The notes: a model not told the origin generated them from the letters alone. A DNA stretch of 64,000 nucleotides from an uncultured Clostridia bacterium (GCA_946629525.1 CAMOXU010000002.1:20320-84319), one strand, 5' to 3'; counted from the stretch's first letter, positions 12,001 through 18,422 are shown. Program-made: numbers and translations.

Positions 12001-13365
12001 AATCCGGGTACTTATACGGAGGCGCAGATCGAAGAACTTTGCAAGAAGCACGGTGAGGAGTACGCAGAGAAACTTCTTGAGCAGGAGAAAAAGGAAGAGC
12101 TCCAGAAGAGTAAGGATGATCCGAAGCACAATCCATATGAGTATTACGGATCTTTGCAGGACATTGCACCGACAGAGGATGATAATCTCTCCAGTGGAAA
12201 TGTCAGTGAGATTGACCTGCTGGATGGTTCTCATATCTACATCGGATCGATTGCGGGTGTCGTTGTCATGACTTATAAGGATAAGGATGGAAAGACACAC
12301 GTCAAGAGCAATGGTCTTCGTGAGGAGCTTACATTCACCGAGTCCGGTAATCTAGTAACAACAGGTTACCCGAATTACGACAATACAAGCGGTACGTTAT
12401 CTGCAAGTGAGCGGAACCGTTTGAATAAGGAATTGTCAGATAAGAATAACAGATTGGCACAGGCGATTAACAATGTGACAAATTCGTTCAATACTATGTC
12501 TGACATTACATTCCTTGACAGAACGGGAAAGACACTTCGTATTCTTTATACAGTAGCGTTCTATATACAGAACGATTATGATGTCAAGTATTCATCCTGG
12601 TCAGGTAATTCACCAAAATGGACGAAGGATACTGATATTAAGTTTGTTGCTGATTCTGATTTCTATAAGCTTCCGGTAGCAGGTCTGATCTGGGAGGTCA
12701 ATGCACCGGGCGGCGGAACACAGCCGTCTGTAACGATAGTTTCGGAAAAAAGAGCAACGATTAATGTCGGTGGTAAAGGACAGCTGGATATCTTTAGAAC
12801 TTATATTGATCCTTCTCAAGGTGCAAAAGCATGGAGGACAGAGGTTACACGATATCGCAGCGGAAGTGTTTCTAAGCCATATTCAGGGGCTCAAAATCTT
12901 GGTGTAGCCAGTGCAGGTGTCTATTACGCTGTCACGGGCAACAGAATGGACGAGAGTTCTATCCGTGAAATCGTCGAGGACGTCCGTGGTGACGAAGGCT
13001 CAGCGAACGAGACAGTAATGTCTAACCAGACAGCACCTAACAGCAATCAGACAGACGATAGTCAGTCCAGCAGCAATCAGTCTGGCAGTAACAGCAACGC
13101 TAGCTCTTCGCAGTCGAATAATCAGTCCGGAAACTCCTCCGATAACAGCAATTCTGGCAACGGGTCTAATTCGGGTCAGGAGGATATCAAGGGCAACGGA
13201 AACGGCGGTGGAGACGTTGACAAGGATGACGATGTTGGACAGACAGCAGCTACATCTGCGACGGCTTCGAGCTATCTGGTATTTGGCTTGATAGCAGCAG
13301 CGGTAGCAGCAGGATTCTTCTTCATTATCCTTCTTAAGAGACGTAAGGAAGAAGATGAACAGTAA
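1..13365 (+). CDS. Giant surface protein, filamentous-adhesin/beta-solenoid type, 5' truncated by window edge
   Basis: Frame open from base 1 (KENSKNLGSVFNENGK...); listed start at 28 is an internal GTG. InlB/bacterial-repeat-like segment at the N-terminal edge (VVITVNPAKDYELKEG...YSFKMPKADVKLSAEF), then Gly/Ser/Glu-rich low complexity, then dozens of about 50-aa repeats (e.g. GAGTAAVAGNAAVVNV, GAGTAAVGGSLEVIVV), C-terminal hydrophobic segment plus KRRKEEDEQ tail. Confidence 0.9.
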   Translation, partial: KENSKNLGSVFNENGKANENDTVVITVNPAKDYELKEGTLKYTYTEDGTEKTETIQKTNGAYSFKMPKADVKLSAEFQKKDGSGSSETKSSDNMYGAIAFTFAGNWNLVYVDTTGVLFANKGLSLDGKANSKVLTLADASKVTEAASQASKSDTEKKEEKKNEQSGNTPGGNTEGGNTPGGNEGGSESGSSEGGDPAPTVTPGGNEGGSESESGSSEGGDPAPSVTPGDNSGSGSSEGGNSGDAPAADPTGGDAPAADQGGSGDENEEDNAAPLTGANGDEAPAPAPSEGGNSGSGSGSSESGNSGSGNNDGGNSGSGNSGSNEEKKSEKLNLGGALSLGVTKVVNKAYIKAGQIYANGLDIKAATGTAGTPLTSVVKAFAGNAKASTAIGGSIAIHVVTDKTSAFIAKGATVNLQTDSPLSVKSEGFSKVITVADAANAGNGEELGVGAGLGVEVNGHDVYSGIEDGTDIKSYKKLVEADASKGITLSDIENAVAKGIETSAPTLSKIDVTADHTGDDRLLVTSGAGGKTGGAGSLAVMYSGIDTKAYIGEAKEADELLTAAGDLNVKANNKETREMAADAASGGESTGVGVNLMITIENDSSRAYTKRSLKAQNINVKSNSQVKTKSRSRSSAKGAKADNAKKSASEGDGSDGASDKQADKAVGGATKLAGQGTNNVNTGTGNSLTANRQKAKSSEGSVEIAAALTLNIQYNTSEAKILGGKNVTTVEDLNVIAEDKMDVDVLASGAATNSTTGIGVAAAVSSIEYDTVASVAAENVAAKNLTVKAGFATAAEDATKTDLLHTNKTEAIAGAGAKNVGVAGSLAIGVVDGSNKAVIEKENVTSTASGKLIVEAIGGHKEETTASAKATKEGSADKNKQTTDSAETKKEDGNVGIGATFALDIVNTETEAEVDSATAKGVSVLINAVDNDFRQTTSASGTDPVTVKKEGEGQNINGTAVDASVALGIVDNVVNAKVGENTAVYATGEAKADSGKVTDRKLDDNAAIADADIFVKATTNSKADTKASGFATADNSAVGAAVAINIASSEANAKMNGRLYANGNVLVKAYSYDEDDSLALATAIGADMQRFLTKFQSNESDSEEKKKQDAEKTKTGDNKNTKQSNQNNETATNINNALNKNKKAEGENAENSKSLSQNALGTQDTRAEGTENSTVQNAQTNANQEASNNSSNVPANGTNNNSAKGTKIRVAAAIGLNITSHTANTIVTGLISESNQNAVIEAINHSNGTTKGSAATATMADGGKDSYNISLGVGIAVNHNKTIVKVGDEKKEAHVESAGNIIVKAENTQNLDGAYKGLLTVQSVAGTSAGGSNFAMAGAVSILYSATDTEVSVGNNSDIMTKAGGNVSIFSTDKSKYAVRAAGVEAGRSAKGGVGAAFINVYADDVVRTLIGDKVTIKGNDVAIYAEKAKVDWSDYKSTFEFSHYIKFTKDKERDTSSLIHINYNSKSSEKKDGETTQNDSQKNADNKTIEVYKNLNDVENILAKLDDLNFLSSTNYYLEAISGAIATGGEDDKFAAAGSIALLFENVTVETILGKEVVIEAANDVRIEAASDVTARELVGGVSFDGSADATIGATVAVISTDNTIRTVVGDSDVITAGNTYKQTSSEMNNSLMVTFAGTHADKVSVAGTIAIGVTDDDIYAGVSDNAQITSKGEAEIKAHLENDILEIVGTLAESEKVAVGGVINVQASTSKTAAEAGTSAHITSTEDSVKLTAETEEDFVSVIAAASAATGTAQVAAVLNVLTSDSKTYANTGASTFEAAKDVIIKANTDSDIVTVDLTAGYGKKVAVDGILSVNVLRRKVAALVGENSEIIAGENAQILSSLDENIVMVLVSAAGSQKAGISGLIPIIVNKNIVRTVIGNVDVDDALTNTEDIKNGMDENTTTITAEGNIYADSRIDSDSVFVQLSFGFGKDVGVGATISTVVQQNLVDTIVNNWAALKAMAKLPAINVSKPGKDADGKDRTDSKTGIILYASAKADVTMVSLSGAGGKTAAVGGTINTLIVNNTVRAHVRDHATLLSGVDLDEWAADDSYAVERIDGSNDADIDVEADSYADVVDVVGGLSGAQTAAVGATIAYLGLNTKVETLTNASYMLASGQIDVKALSNDIVFLFTVAGGGAGTAAVAGNAAVVNVDNFTKAEARQVLRADKAVNVVASAKEDLTNVGLSATGAGTAAIAATGVVINLDYDTYARIYDAADIRSNEVNLTASTISKLNGFAIGAEGAGTAAVGGSLEVIVVGGSTKAVVGAFAQIRGVDTTAEEDDRAGEVVILAYEEIDALAVVATVGGAGTAAIELSVLVASVNSTVSAVVENHVKILSNENISIKSDARRNFEGFIFSIAGSGTAAISANVAVVSVGSKLNKDAYDAIYQKNGDSSGVDPVATTSYVESNAEFKPASADAKKSKTGKLSAVMTSDDESVMKITGGDNLEGNYGSYGQNSTTASDGQSVNAEPTDEQAGKASEIITKSTTQNAENLKNVVSAIIGAATIDAEKNINVTAMEIQSSLLISGAISGSGVAGIGASISVELLHSNVLADVTEYASLTAGNDINVIAYSGSVIPTNDNGKSFKYQDANFNDTMNSGKVMDQLKEQGIAKGDYKTKELGIYVIGVVIGGGGAVGVSASIAYVGVSTDVRALMQGAINSAKNVDVHATYNYDSLHNILIGAGGGFYGGISATVALTYFDGNAEAGITKTAKVNNVTEKVYVHADGLAGVSPVGVSGSFGVGAAAASITVSANRSTVQAYVGRGALINTPDAELVVTSDVTSNANPTIVTVTVGIGGVSINVMVSLNEAKNLAFIGRTPKVDGADIDAVEGANGSGNNTITTKSVDVKADAKATSTLDSYSFAVQGIGLNGAVTVANSKVINTAYVADTNIKTGDLTIKAILNNDIHSYSLGATISGISGGVQVAVGRIKSINLAHLDTTNVKVNATNVNVNAGDADENNRVKASVDVKIMIALNISGLELGVNVAYAKNDLTNTAEIIGVKTKTAEPAITAASDINVFAGANSVVKAVTASGLSVSAGSISVSISSAYQTAKQRAQVYYGTIEAKNLNVRTFYNTEKGKFNTAEEHSVDKMSTDRGAFAEVVQGAYGSVNLGVIRISVATADFDATSLASVYGSFVNVHEKTDVQTAGESYAETSIKMPRININLGQVGVAVSNAKAGGKFLAEVVMQHGQNLTTKDLFTAVFYAAGSKAETVPAGGGLNLSVSGLNISYNRANAKTDVTGEAAVKRGVHVTNNAKVYVNGKSSSYAGVGVYTVKISGIEVSGTQVKSENIATQRAHLDTEGDETDIDNDLTIKSVYNYLEYKVIDKKSVGGAVAITGYKDSYKEGDKEVKSGVSFSLIGFQMTEAEVISKVINEAYIYERGIVRVGNNAIIRAESTTMAYGNVIDGFSASLLKDTAVMVTSYTQDVTKASTGNYLMLFVGNLFNLISSSNATSRAYSVSGGAVSLFDKMKGFVTAGVGDYYQETPGKKILDSGNYDESQDEENKKIREKYGYERSDAVVGKNSYVEAAVLRLEATNNATTDAALIGGLKISFTGSSYCVVPTLVHTWSGVDVEDGAVVIARTGNANFVSDAAANSTAEINDSSVGAYFKGNRKFPYSYVGQKAFVEFSDRSFVVAEKDINASASAKAYVYTKSETETKDFFSEGYAYVLNYIQRNIDIDLRDQARLRTYLGNINLRVTAGEGDNITSYSKEHKNEFDSDMGTRADNLIRNHAVITTGRNAEIYAPFGQANLTAVNGDQTGKNNKVYAHSLSDIGSFYAGGKTYTNNFYRTNIEVVIDHSNIIASNVTMKALEGYLNLTTETYPHSLSAFCFGMGTYADTRLEFFNRVYIKNGSNIRAYQSFKALATGESSDEGIESEILTKTGNKGGSLGWTNGYATLKGGQQNRIVLENSIILSRKVDLKTSDFVDGDHFSQDNGGKKKKTNEFSKNSTTEGAEWVEKPHATQVQECITDSNRKKAAYDTEMARYRKELEDAEKANPGTYTEAQIEELCKKHGEEYAEKLLEQEKKEELQKSKDDPKHNPYEYYGSLQDIAPTEDDNLSSGNVSEIDLLDGSHIYIGSIAGVVVMTYKDKDGKTHVKSNGLREELTFTESGNLVTTGYPNYDNTSGTLSASERNRLNKELSDKNNRLAQAINNVTNSFNTMSDITFLDRTGKTLRILYTVAFYIQNDYDVKYSSWSGNSPKWTKDTDIKFVADSDFYKLPVAGLIWEVNAPGGGTQPSVTIVSEKRATINVGGKGQLDIFRTYIDPSQGAKAWRTEVTRYRSGSVSKPYSGAQNLGVASAGVYYAVTGNRMDESSIREIVEDVRGDEGSANETVMSNQTAPNSNQTDDSQSSSNQSGSNSNASSSQSNNQSGNSSDNSNSGNGSNSGQEDIKGNGNGGGDVDKDDDVGQTAATSATASSYLVFGLIAAAVAAGFFFIILLKRRKEEDEQ
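6412..7097 (+). repeat. Internal coding repeats of giant protein 1 (GGTGCCGGAACAGCAGC-type units)
   Basis: Near-identical 17-mers at 6412, 6568 and 6727 (spacing 156, 159 bp) with diverged copies at 6919 and 7081. Confidence 0.85.
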
Positions 13366-13435
13366 TTATCACACTAGAACGAGTGGGCAGTCTTTTGACT
13401 GCTCTCCGTTCGGATTTTGAAATTCAGAAGAGGTT

Positions 13436-13465
13436 GGGGGAGAATTATCTTCCCCCTCCTTTTTC
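13436..13465 (+). terminator. Rho-independent terminator after giant protein 1
   Basis: GGGGGAGAATTATCTTCCCCC followed by TCCTTTTT. Confidence 0.75.
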
Positions 13466-13579
13466 AGTTTATTAGGCTTTGCGGAATTGATTATATGTTT
13501 TTTAAGGCGGAACAGAAGATTGAAGCAATTGTTAAAACAGGATTCAATTGCGATGGGAATGCTTGGAAAGCAACCTATC

Positions 13580-14893
13580 ATGAAAAAGGCATATCGCCCA
13601 TTGACATATGTATTGACAACTGAAGAGGCTGATAAAAAAATATTTTTTAATCTGCTGACGCATGAGATGATTGCGATAGATCTAGGTGAATTGGAATCGC
13701 CGGAGATCAGGAGGTATTTTATAGAAAACTGGTACCTGGTTCCGAAGGAGCACGACGATCAACAGTTGGTAGATGAGTGCAGGGCTGTTCTGACACTGAT
13801 GGATAGCCGACCCAAAAATATTCATGCATTTCATATTTTTACTACACTAGACTGTAATGCTAGATGCTTTTATTGTTTTGAGAAGCGTATGGCGGGCTCA
13901 AATATGACGATGGAGACGGCATCTCAGGTAATAGAGTATATTGAGGAACAAGCTAAGGGGGATTCTGTCTATATCGAATGGTTCGGGGGTGAACCTCTTT
14001 TTAATTATCCTGTTATTGACTATATAGCGGACGGCATGCGAGCCAGAGGGATTCAGTTTAAATCATATATGGTTTCTAACGGATTACTTTTTGACAGCAC
14101 ACTAATCGGGATAGCTAATAATCGCTGGAATTTAGAAGGTGTTCAGATTACATTGGACGGTACCGGAGAGGTCTACAATAGAGTCAAAGCCTATGTGACG
14201 GATATCACTGATCCGTTTGAGCGAGTTCTGCAAAATATAAAAGGTCTCCTCAAGGCTGATATAAAAGTCAGCATCAGACTGAATATGGGACTGTACAATT
14301 ACAGGGAAATACAGGATCTTGTCGATTTTCTCTGTGAAGAGTTTAAAGAGGAGCGCAACATTAAGATTTACACGAGTCCCCTGATTGAGATAACAAACTA
14401 TACGAACGATGAGAAAGTGTTTATGTATGGACTTCTCAATGAGATGAACGGTAAGCTTAAGACGTTGTTTGGAAAAAAGGATAAAAAGTTCTTTTCTGAA
14501 CAAATAGCAAACAACTTCTGTATGGCCAGCGGACGGGAAACGGTGACAATCCTGCCAGATGGAAAAGTAGGCATTTGTGAAGGTCTCACGGATGTCCTGT
14601 TGGGAGATATCTATACGAAAGAGCTGGACGTCAAAGTGAGAGAAGATTTTGGACGACGTTTCTATCGGGAAGATAAATGCAGGCCCTGTCCGTTGTATCC
14701 GGATTGCTATATTGTCAATGGCTGCCCCAATAAGGATGCAAAAGAAGGCTGTGACTCTGTTGACGTACAGCTGCAGATTAAAAGAATTAAGGAAAAAATG
14801 AGGCTAAGATCCAGATCAGGCTCATCCTGGGATGGAGTAGGATCTGCTCGGCAATTAGGAAAGGCTGGGGAAGAGGGTGAAACTGAGATATAA
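13580..14893 (+). CDS. Radical SAM/SPASM domain peptide maturase
   Basis: CNARCFYC (CxxxCxxC) motif, WFGGEPLF motif, C-terminal SPASM-like Cys cluster (CMASGRETVTILPDGKVGICEG...CRPCPLYPDCYIVNGCPNKDAKEGC). ORF extends upstream to 13487; ATG 13580 (MKKAYRPLTYVLTT) chosen as likely start, RBS weak. Confidence 0.88.
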   Translation: MKKAYRPLTYVLTTEEADKKIFFNLLTHEMIAIDLGELESPEIRRYFIENWYLVPKEHDDQQLVDECRAVLTLMDSRPKNIHAFHIFTTLDCNARCFYCFEKRMAGSNMTMETASQVIEYIEEQAKGDSVYIEWFGGEPLFNYPVIDYIADGMRARGIQFKSYMVSNGLLFDSTLIGIANNRWNLEGVQITLDGTGEVYNRVKAYVTDITDPFERVLQNIKGLLKADIKVSIRLNMGLYNYREIQDLVDFLCEEFKEERNIKIYTSPLIEITNYTNDEKVFMYGLLNEMNGKLKTLFGKKDKKFFSEQIANNFCMASGRETVTILPDGKVGICEGLTDVLLGDIYTKELDVKVREDFGRRFYREDKCRPCPLYPDCYIVNGCPNKDAKEGCDSVDVQLQIKRIKEKMRLRSRSGSSWDGVGSARQLGKAGEEGETEI

Positions 14894-15197
14894 ATTTGCA
14901 ACGCAGAAGGTTGGTTTCGGGATCGTTGCGGTTGCAGTTGAAGAGGATTCTCTTGAATATAGTGAGATATTGAGGATGAATTCCACAGGTGCTTTTATTC
15001 TGGAACAGCTATATAATGATATTTCTTTTGGCGAACTGATAGAGCGGGTACTTCGAAAGTATGATATAGATAAGGGGACTGCAAAGAAAGTACTTACAGA
15101 TTTTTTGGTCATGCTGTCCGGAAAAAAAATCCTGCTGGATGATAATGGGAATCTTATTACAGAGACTGTCCTTCGAGAGGCTGGAAAACTGTTTTGA
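14877..15197 (+). CDS. PqqD family protein (RiPP recognition element)
   Basis: 106 aa, overlaps the 3' end of the radical SAM gene; PqqD-like pattern YSEILRMNSTGAFILEQLYNDISFGELIERVLRKYDIDKGTAKKVLTDFLVML. Confidence 0.82.
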   Translation: MKLRYKFATQKVGFGIVAVAVEEDSLEYSEILRMNSTGAFILEQLYNDISFGELIERVLRKYDIDKGTAKKVLTDFLVMLSGKKILLDDNGNLITETVLREAGKLF

Positions 15198-15316
15198 TTT
15201 ATAATGGATACAAAAATTGACAAGTGATTGTATTAGAATTCAGTTTACTTTATAGATGATTATGATAGAATAAGAATAGGAGTTGTAAGGTTTTTATATC
15301 ATAAAGGAGAATAAAA

Positions 15317-15472
15317 ATGGAAAATCGTGAAAAATTTGAAATCCCGACAATAGCGTTTACTGAAGTAACGCTATTAACCACAGCCAGTTCCACATGCAGC
15401 GGTGAATGTTCTGGGTATAGAGAAGGTACAGATAAGATGTTTGTAGATCAAAATTCCGGTAGCGATATGTAA
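15317..15472 (+). CDS. Candidate RiPP precursor peptide, 51 aa (MENREKFEIPTIAFTEVTLLTTASSTCSGECSGYREGTDKMFVDQNSGSDM)
   Basis: ATG preceded by AAAGGAGA ribosome-binding site; located directly after radical SAM + PqqD; leader-like EKFEIPTIAF-TEVTLLTTAS followed by CSGEC; followed by a terminator. Below the length cut-off of the ORF track. Confidence 0.72.
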   Translation: MENREKFEIPTIAFTEVTLLTTASSTCSGECSGYREGTDKMFVDQNSGSDM

Positions 15473-15602
15473 TACCTGTAGAGATGGTATTTGGTTTTAG
15501 GCATAAGAAAGTTTTACATACAATAGAGGTTTCATCAGGTATAGAAGCCGAATAAGATGACCCTTATTATGAGTCGATAGTATAGAAGTGCATCAAACGT
15601 AG

Positions 15603-15631
15603 AAAGACCTGCAGGTCATGCAGGTCTTTTT
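15603..15631 (+). terminator. Rho-independent terminator after precursor candidate
   Basis: AAAGACCTGCA-GGTCA-TGCAGGTCTTTTT, perfect 11-bp stem. Confidence 0.85.
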
Positions 15632-15842
15632 CGTTATTGCTTTTCTGATAAAAACAATTTCTTACGAAGAATTCCTATATTTCAGAGAGAAATCCGTAAA
15701 GTGAAGCCTTTTTTGATGGGATTAAAAGTAAGTGGAGAGAACTATATGATTTGCTGATTGCAGCTTCACAAAGAATAGGGTGCTCTGTAACCTGCGCTGG
15801 CAGGAACAAATGGATGTTCTTGATTGAATTATCATCTTTATA

Positions 15843-16616
15843 ATGGTTTTGGAGCAGGAAGAGTTGGAGTCAATACATGTTGAACTGGGGAAGTATAAAT
15901 TTCTGATTCAGGGGAAAGGATCCGGCCTCAAGCAATTTTTTGAAGGATATGAATCGGAGGGTGAAACAGATTTTTTCATCACGGTCACTGATGAAGAGAT
16001 TAGGAGAGAGGAAATAGCTAATAGCAGAAATGGAAGAGGGAAGCTTTCCTTGGATGCATTGGAACTCTGCGCTATCCAACGCAAGATTGTAAGCTGTCTC
16101 TCCAGCCTGGATATTCTTCTCTTTCATGGTTCTGGCATCTGTGTCGATGGCCGGACATATATTTTTACTGCCCCCAGCGGTACCGGAAAATCTACCCACG
16201 CTCGCCTTTGGCGGGAACTTCTAAAAGATTATGATGTTGTCATGGTCAATGATGATAAGCCTTTTCTAAAGGTCGAGAAAGGGTGCGTAATGGCATATGG
16301 TTCACCATGGATGGGGAAGGAAGGGCTTGGCTGCAACATGTCCGCACCGGTGGAGGCAATCTGCAGCATTTCTCAGGGAACGAAAAATGTCATCCGGGAG
16401 GCTACTCCGGAGGAGATGTACCCGATCTTTTATGAGCAATCATTTCGGCCCTTGGATAAAGGAGGAACAGAGAATCATCTGCACAACCTTGACGTCCTTA
16501 CAAGAAGCGTTCGACTTTATAAACTTGAATGTGATATAAGTCTCGATGCCGCCCGCCTGTCGTACGAAAAGATGACCGGGAAACTTGCCGGGAGCAGCGA
16601 AAAAATTAAAGATTAA
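15843..16616 (+). CDS. HPr kinase/PEPCK-like P-loop protein of RiPP clusters
   Basis: P-loop FTAPSGTGKSTHARLW, ALELCAIQRKIVSCLSSLDILLFHGSGI, VNDDKPFL; 257 aa. Confidence 0.75.
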   Translation: MVLEQEELESIHVELGKYKFLIQGKGSGLKQFFEGYESEGETDFFITVTDEEIRREEIANSRNGRGKLSLDALELCAIQRKIVSCLSSLDILLFHGSGICVDGRTYIFTAPSGTGKSTHARLWRELLKDYDVVMVNDDKPFLKVEKGCVMAYGSPWMGKEGLGCNMSAPVEAICSISQGTKNVIREATPEEMYPIFYEQSFRPLDKGGTENHLHNLDVLTRSVRLYKLECDISLDAARLSYEKMTGKLAGSSEKIKD

Positions 16617-16621
16617 GAGTT

Positions 16622-16690
16622 CGGCGGATCGCAGCCGCGCAACTAGGAAGGTGTTCAGCACCTTGCCAGGCGCGTCAGTGCGATCCGCCG
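16622..16690. ncRNA. Strong nested hairpin element (structured RNA or REP-like repeat)
   Basis: CGGCGGATCGCA (16622-16633) / TGCGATCCGCCG (16679-16690) perfect 12 bp; inner CGCGC/GCGCG and AAGGTG-TTCAG-CACCTT. A related 5' half occurs on the minus strand at 58936-58886. Confidence 0.6.
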
Positions 16691-16871
16691 TGTTGTTTCT
16701 GAGGAAAATTATTGATTTACAATTAAAATTGACCCAGGTTTTACGAGGAAAACTGACCCACCTTAGTGGCGGGGTCGTGAGTAAGTAAAGCCCATTCCTG
16801 ATACACTGTACCTTGAAAATTTAACACTCTGAATTGACCCACCCAATCCTGTAAAGTACAATCCTCTCCGT

Positions 16872-18422
16872 GTGCAATCAGTCACGGAGAGGAGGCGAAA
16901 GAAGGTGTACGGATTGCAAGATTGGGCAGCTGTCCAACGGGTCTATAAGCAGACCCATTCGAAACGTGAAACTGCAAAGATCCTGAAGATCTCACGCAAT
17001 ACAGTGAAAAAGCTGCTGGAACTGAAGGAAGAACCCACCTACAAACGCACTGTTTATAAGTCCTGTCTGGATGAGTATAAAGAGCTCATTATCGAGTGGA
17101 GATGTGAACCATACGAATTCAATGGCACAAGGATCTTTAAGGAGCTGAAGGATAAAGGTTATACCGGAAGCATCGGTCCTGTGTACAGGTTCCTGCAGAG
17201 AGTGGATGAGGATGTTGGCCTGATCAGTTCAAAGGCTACGGTCCGGATCGAGACACCGCCGGGTGACCAGGCACAGTTCGACTGGTCCGAATACTCCATG
17301 GTGGTAGGCGGAAGGGAGCGGAAAGTGTATTGTTTCGCAATGATCCTGGCTGCGTCCCGGAAAAAGGCTGTCTGCTTCTCACTGAAGGTGGATGCTGCGG
17401 CGATCTATGAAGCGATACAGGAGCTGTTTGATGACCTTGGCGGCGTAACGCTGGAACTGCTGATCGATAATCCGAAGGCTCTGGTTATTGAGAACAATCC
17501 GAAGAGTGAGGATGAGATCCGCTATAATCCACAGGCACTGATGATGGCCAAACATCTCGGGACGGAACTGAACGCATGTCCCTGCTACTGGCCCCGTAAA
17601 AAAGGCAAGATAGAATCACCGTTCAAGTACATCGAAGAGCAGTTCGTAAAGGGTAACACATTTGCCACTATGGAGGAGCTGAACCGGCGAGGCAAGCTGT
17701 TTATTAACGAGTGGTGTGACGAGGTTCACGGGACAACAAAACGTATTCCCAACCAGCATTACCTGTTGGAGGAGAAAGCGGCGCTTCTCCCACTTCCAAA
17801 AGCGCACTATCGGATCAAAAAGCTGCAGCCCCGTATTGTCAGTCCTGACAGTTACATCAGTGTTGGTGGGAGTAAGTACAGCGTGCCGGTGAAATATGTG
17901 GATAAGACACTCCAGTTCCGGCTCGTTTACGGATTCCGGATCGAGATCTACGACATAAAGGAGAACCGGGTGCTGACACTGGAAGCTTCAGACAAAAAGC
18001 ATGACGTGAAGACAGAGGCTGTGCATTATGAGGCAATCGCAACGCCGGTCAGCACTTCCATTCCGCAGATCAGAAGGGATTTTACCGGCCGATTCACAAA
18101 CGGTCAGCGTTATCTTGACGCTGCAGGCAGGAAGTTTGACCAGCCGACGCATTATGCCAGGAAGATCATGCTCCTGGGAGATCTGTATGACGACCTCACA
18201 CTGGACCGTTTTATCGGGTACTGTATCGATGTGGACAAGATGGATATCGCATCGTTTAAGGGAATTCTCCGGGATTACAACGCAGGAAAACTGGCACTTC
18301 CTGAACCGGTTTCTGAAGATACACAGTCGGGTCATGGGATGGATTACCGGGATGATGACCCGGCGCTGACCCGGGACTGCAGCTATTATGAAGCGAATGC
18401 GATGGCGGAGGTGCATGGATGA
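16872..18422 (+). CDS. istA: IS21 family transposase IstA (DDE integrase)
   Basis: N-terminal HTH (YKQTHSKRETAKILKISRNTVKKLL), integrase core (PPGDQAQFDWSEYSMVVGGRERKVYCFAMILAASR...LLIDNPKALV...CPCYWPRKKGKIESPFKYIEEQFV). GTG at 16905 with GGAGAGGAGG upstream is the probable start. Confidence 0.93.
   Translation: MQSVTERRRKKVYGLQDWAAVQRVYKQTHSKRETAKILKISRNTVKKLLELKEEPTYKRTVYKSCLDEYKELIIEWRCEPYEFNGTRIFKELKDKGYTGSIGPVYRFLQRVDEDVGLISSKATVRIETPPGDQAQFDWSEYSMVVGGRERKVYCFAMILAASRKKAVCFSLKVDAAAIYEAIQELFDDLGGVTLELLIDNPKALVIENNPKSEDEIRYNPQALMMAKHLGTELNACPCYWPRKKGKIESPFKYIEEQFVKGNTFATMEELNRRGKLFINEWCDEVHGTTKRIPNQHYLLEEKAALLPLPKAHYRIKKLQPRIVSPDSYISVGGSKYSVPVKYVDKTLQFRLVYGFRIEIYDIKENRVLTLEASDKKHDVKTEAVHYEAIATPVSTSIPQIRRDFTGRFTNGQRYLDAAGRKFDQPTHYARKIMLLGDLYDDLTLDRFIGYCIDVDKMDIASFKGILRDYNAGKLALPEPVSEDTQSGHGMDYRDDDPALTRDCSYYEANAMAEVHG

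Noticed and set aside
439-12300. Many long minus-strand and alternative-frame ORFs inside giant gene 1 (e.g. 1867..4380, 11488..12300)
   Set aside because: Fully antisense to a continuous 4.4-kaa frame with clear repeats; no RBS or recognisable domains; mirror ORFs expected from codon bias.
15217-15271. SigmaA promoter upstream of the precursor (TTGACA at 15217)
   Set aside because: No convincing -10 at 16-18 nt spacing; several weak alternatives, not supportable by eye.
15317-15472. SCIFF-type or lasso precursor assignment
   Set aside because: Only two cysteines (SCIFF has six) and no lasso B/C enzymes visible; left as unclassified radical SAM RiPP candidate.
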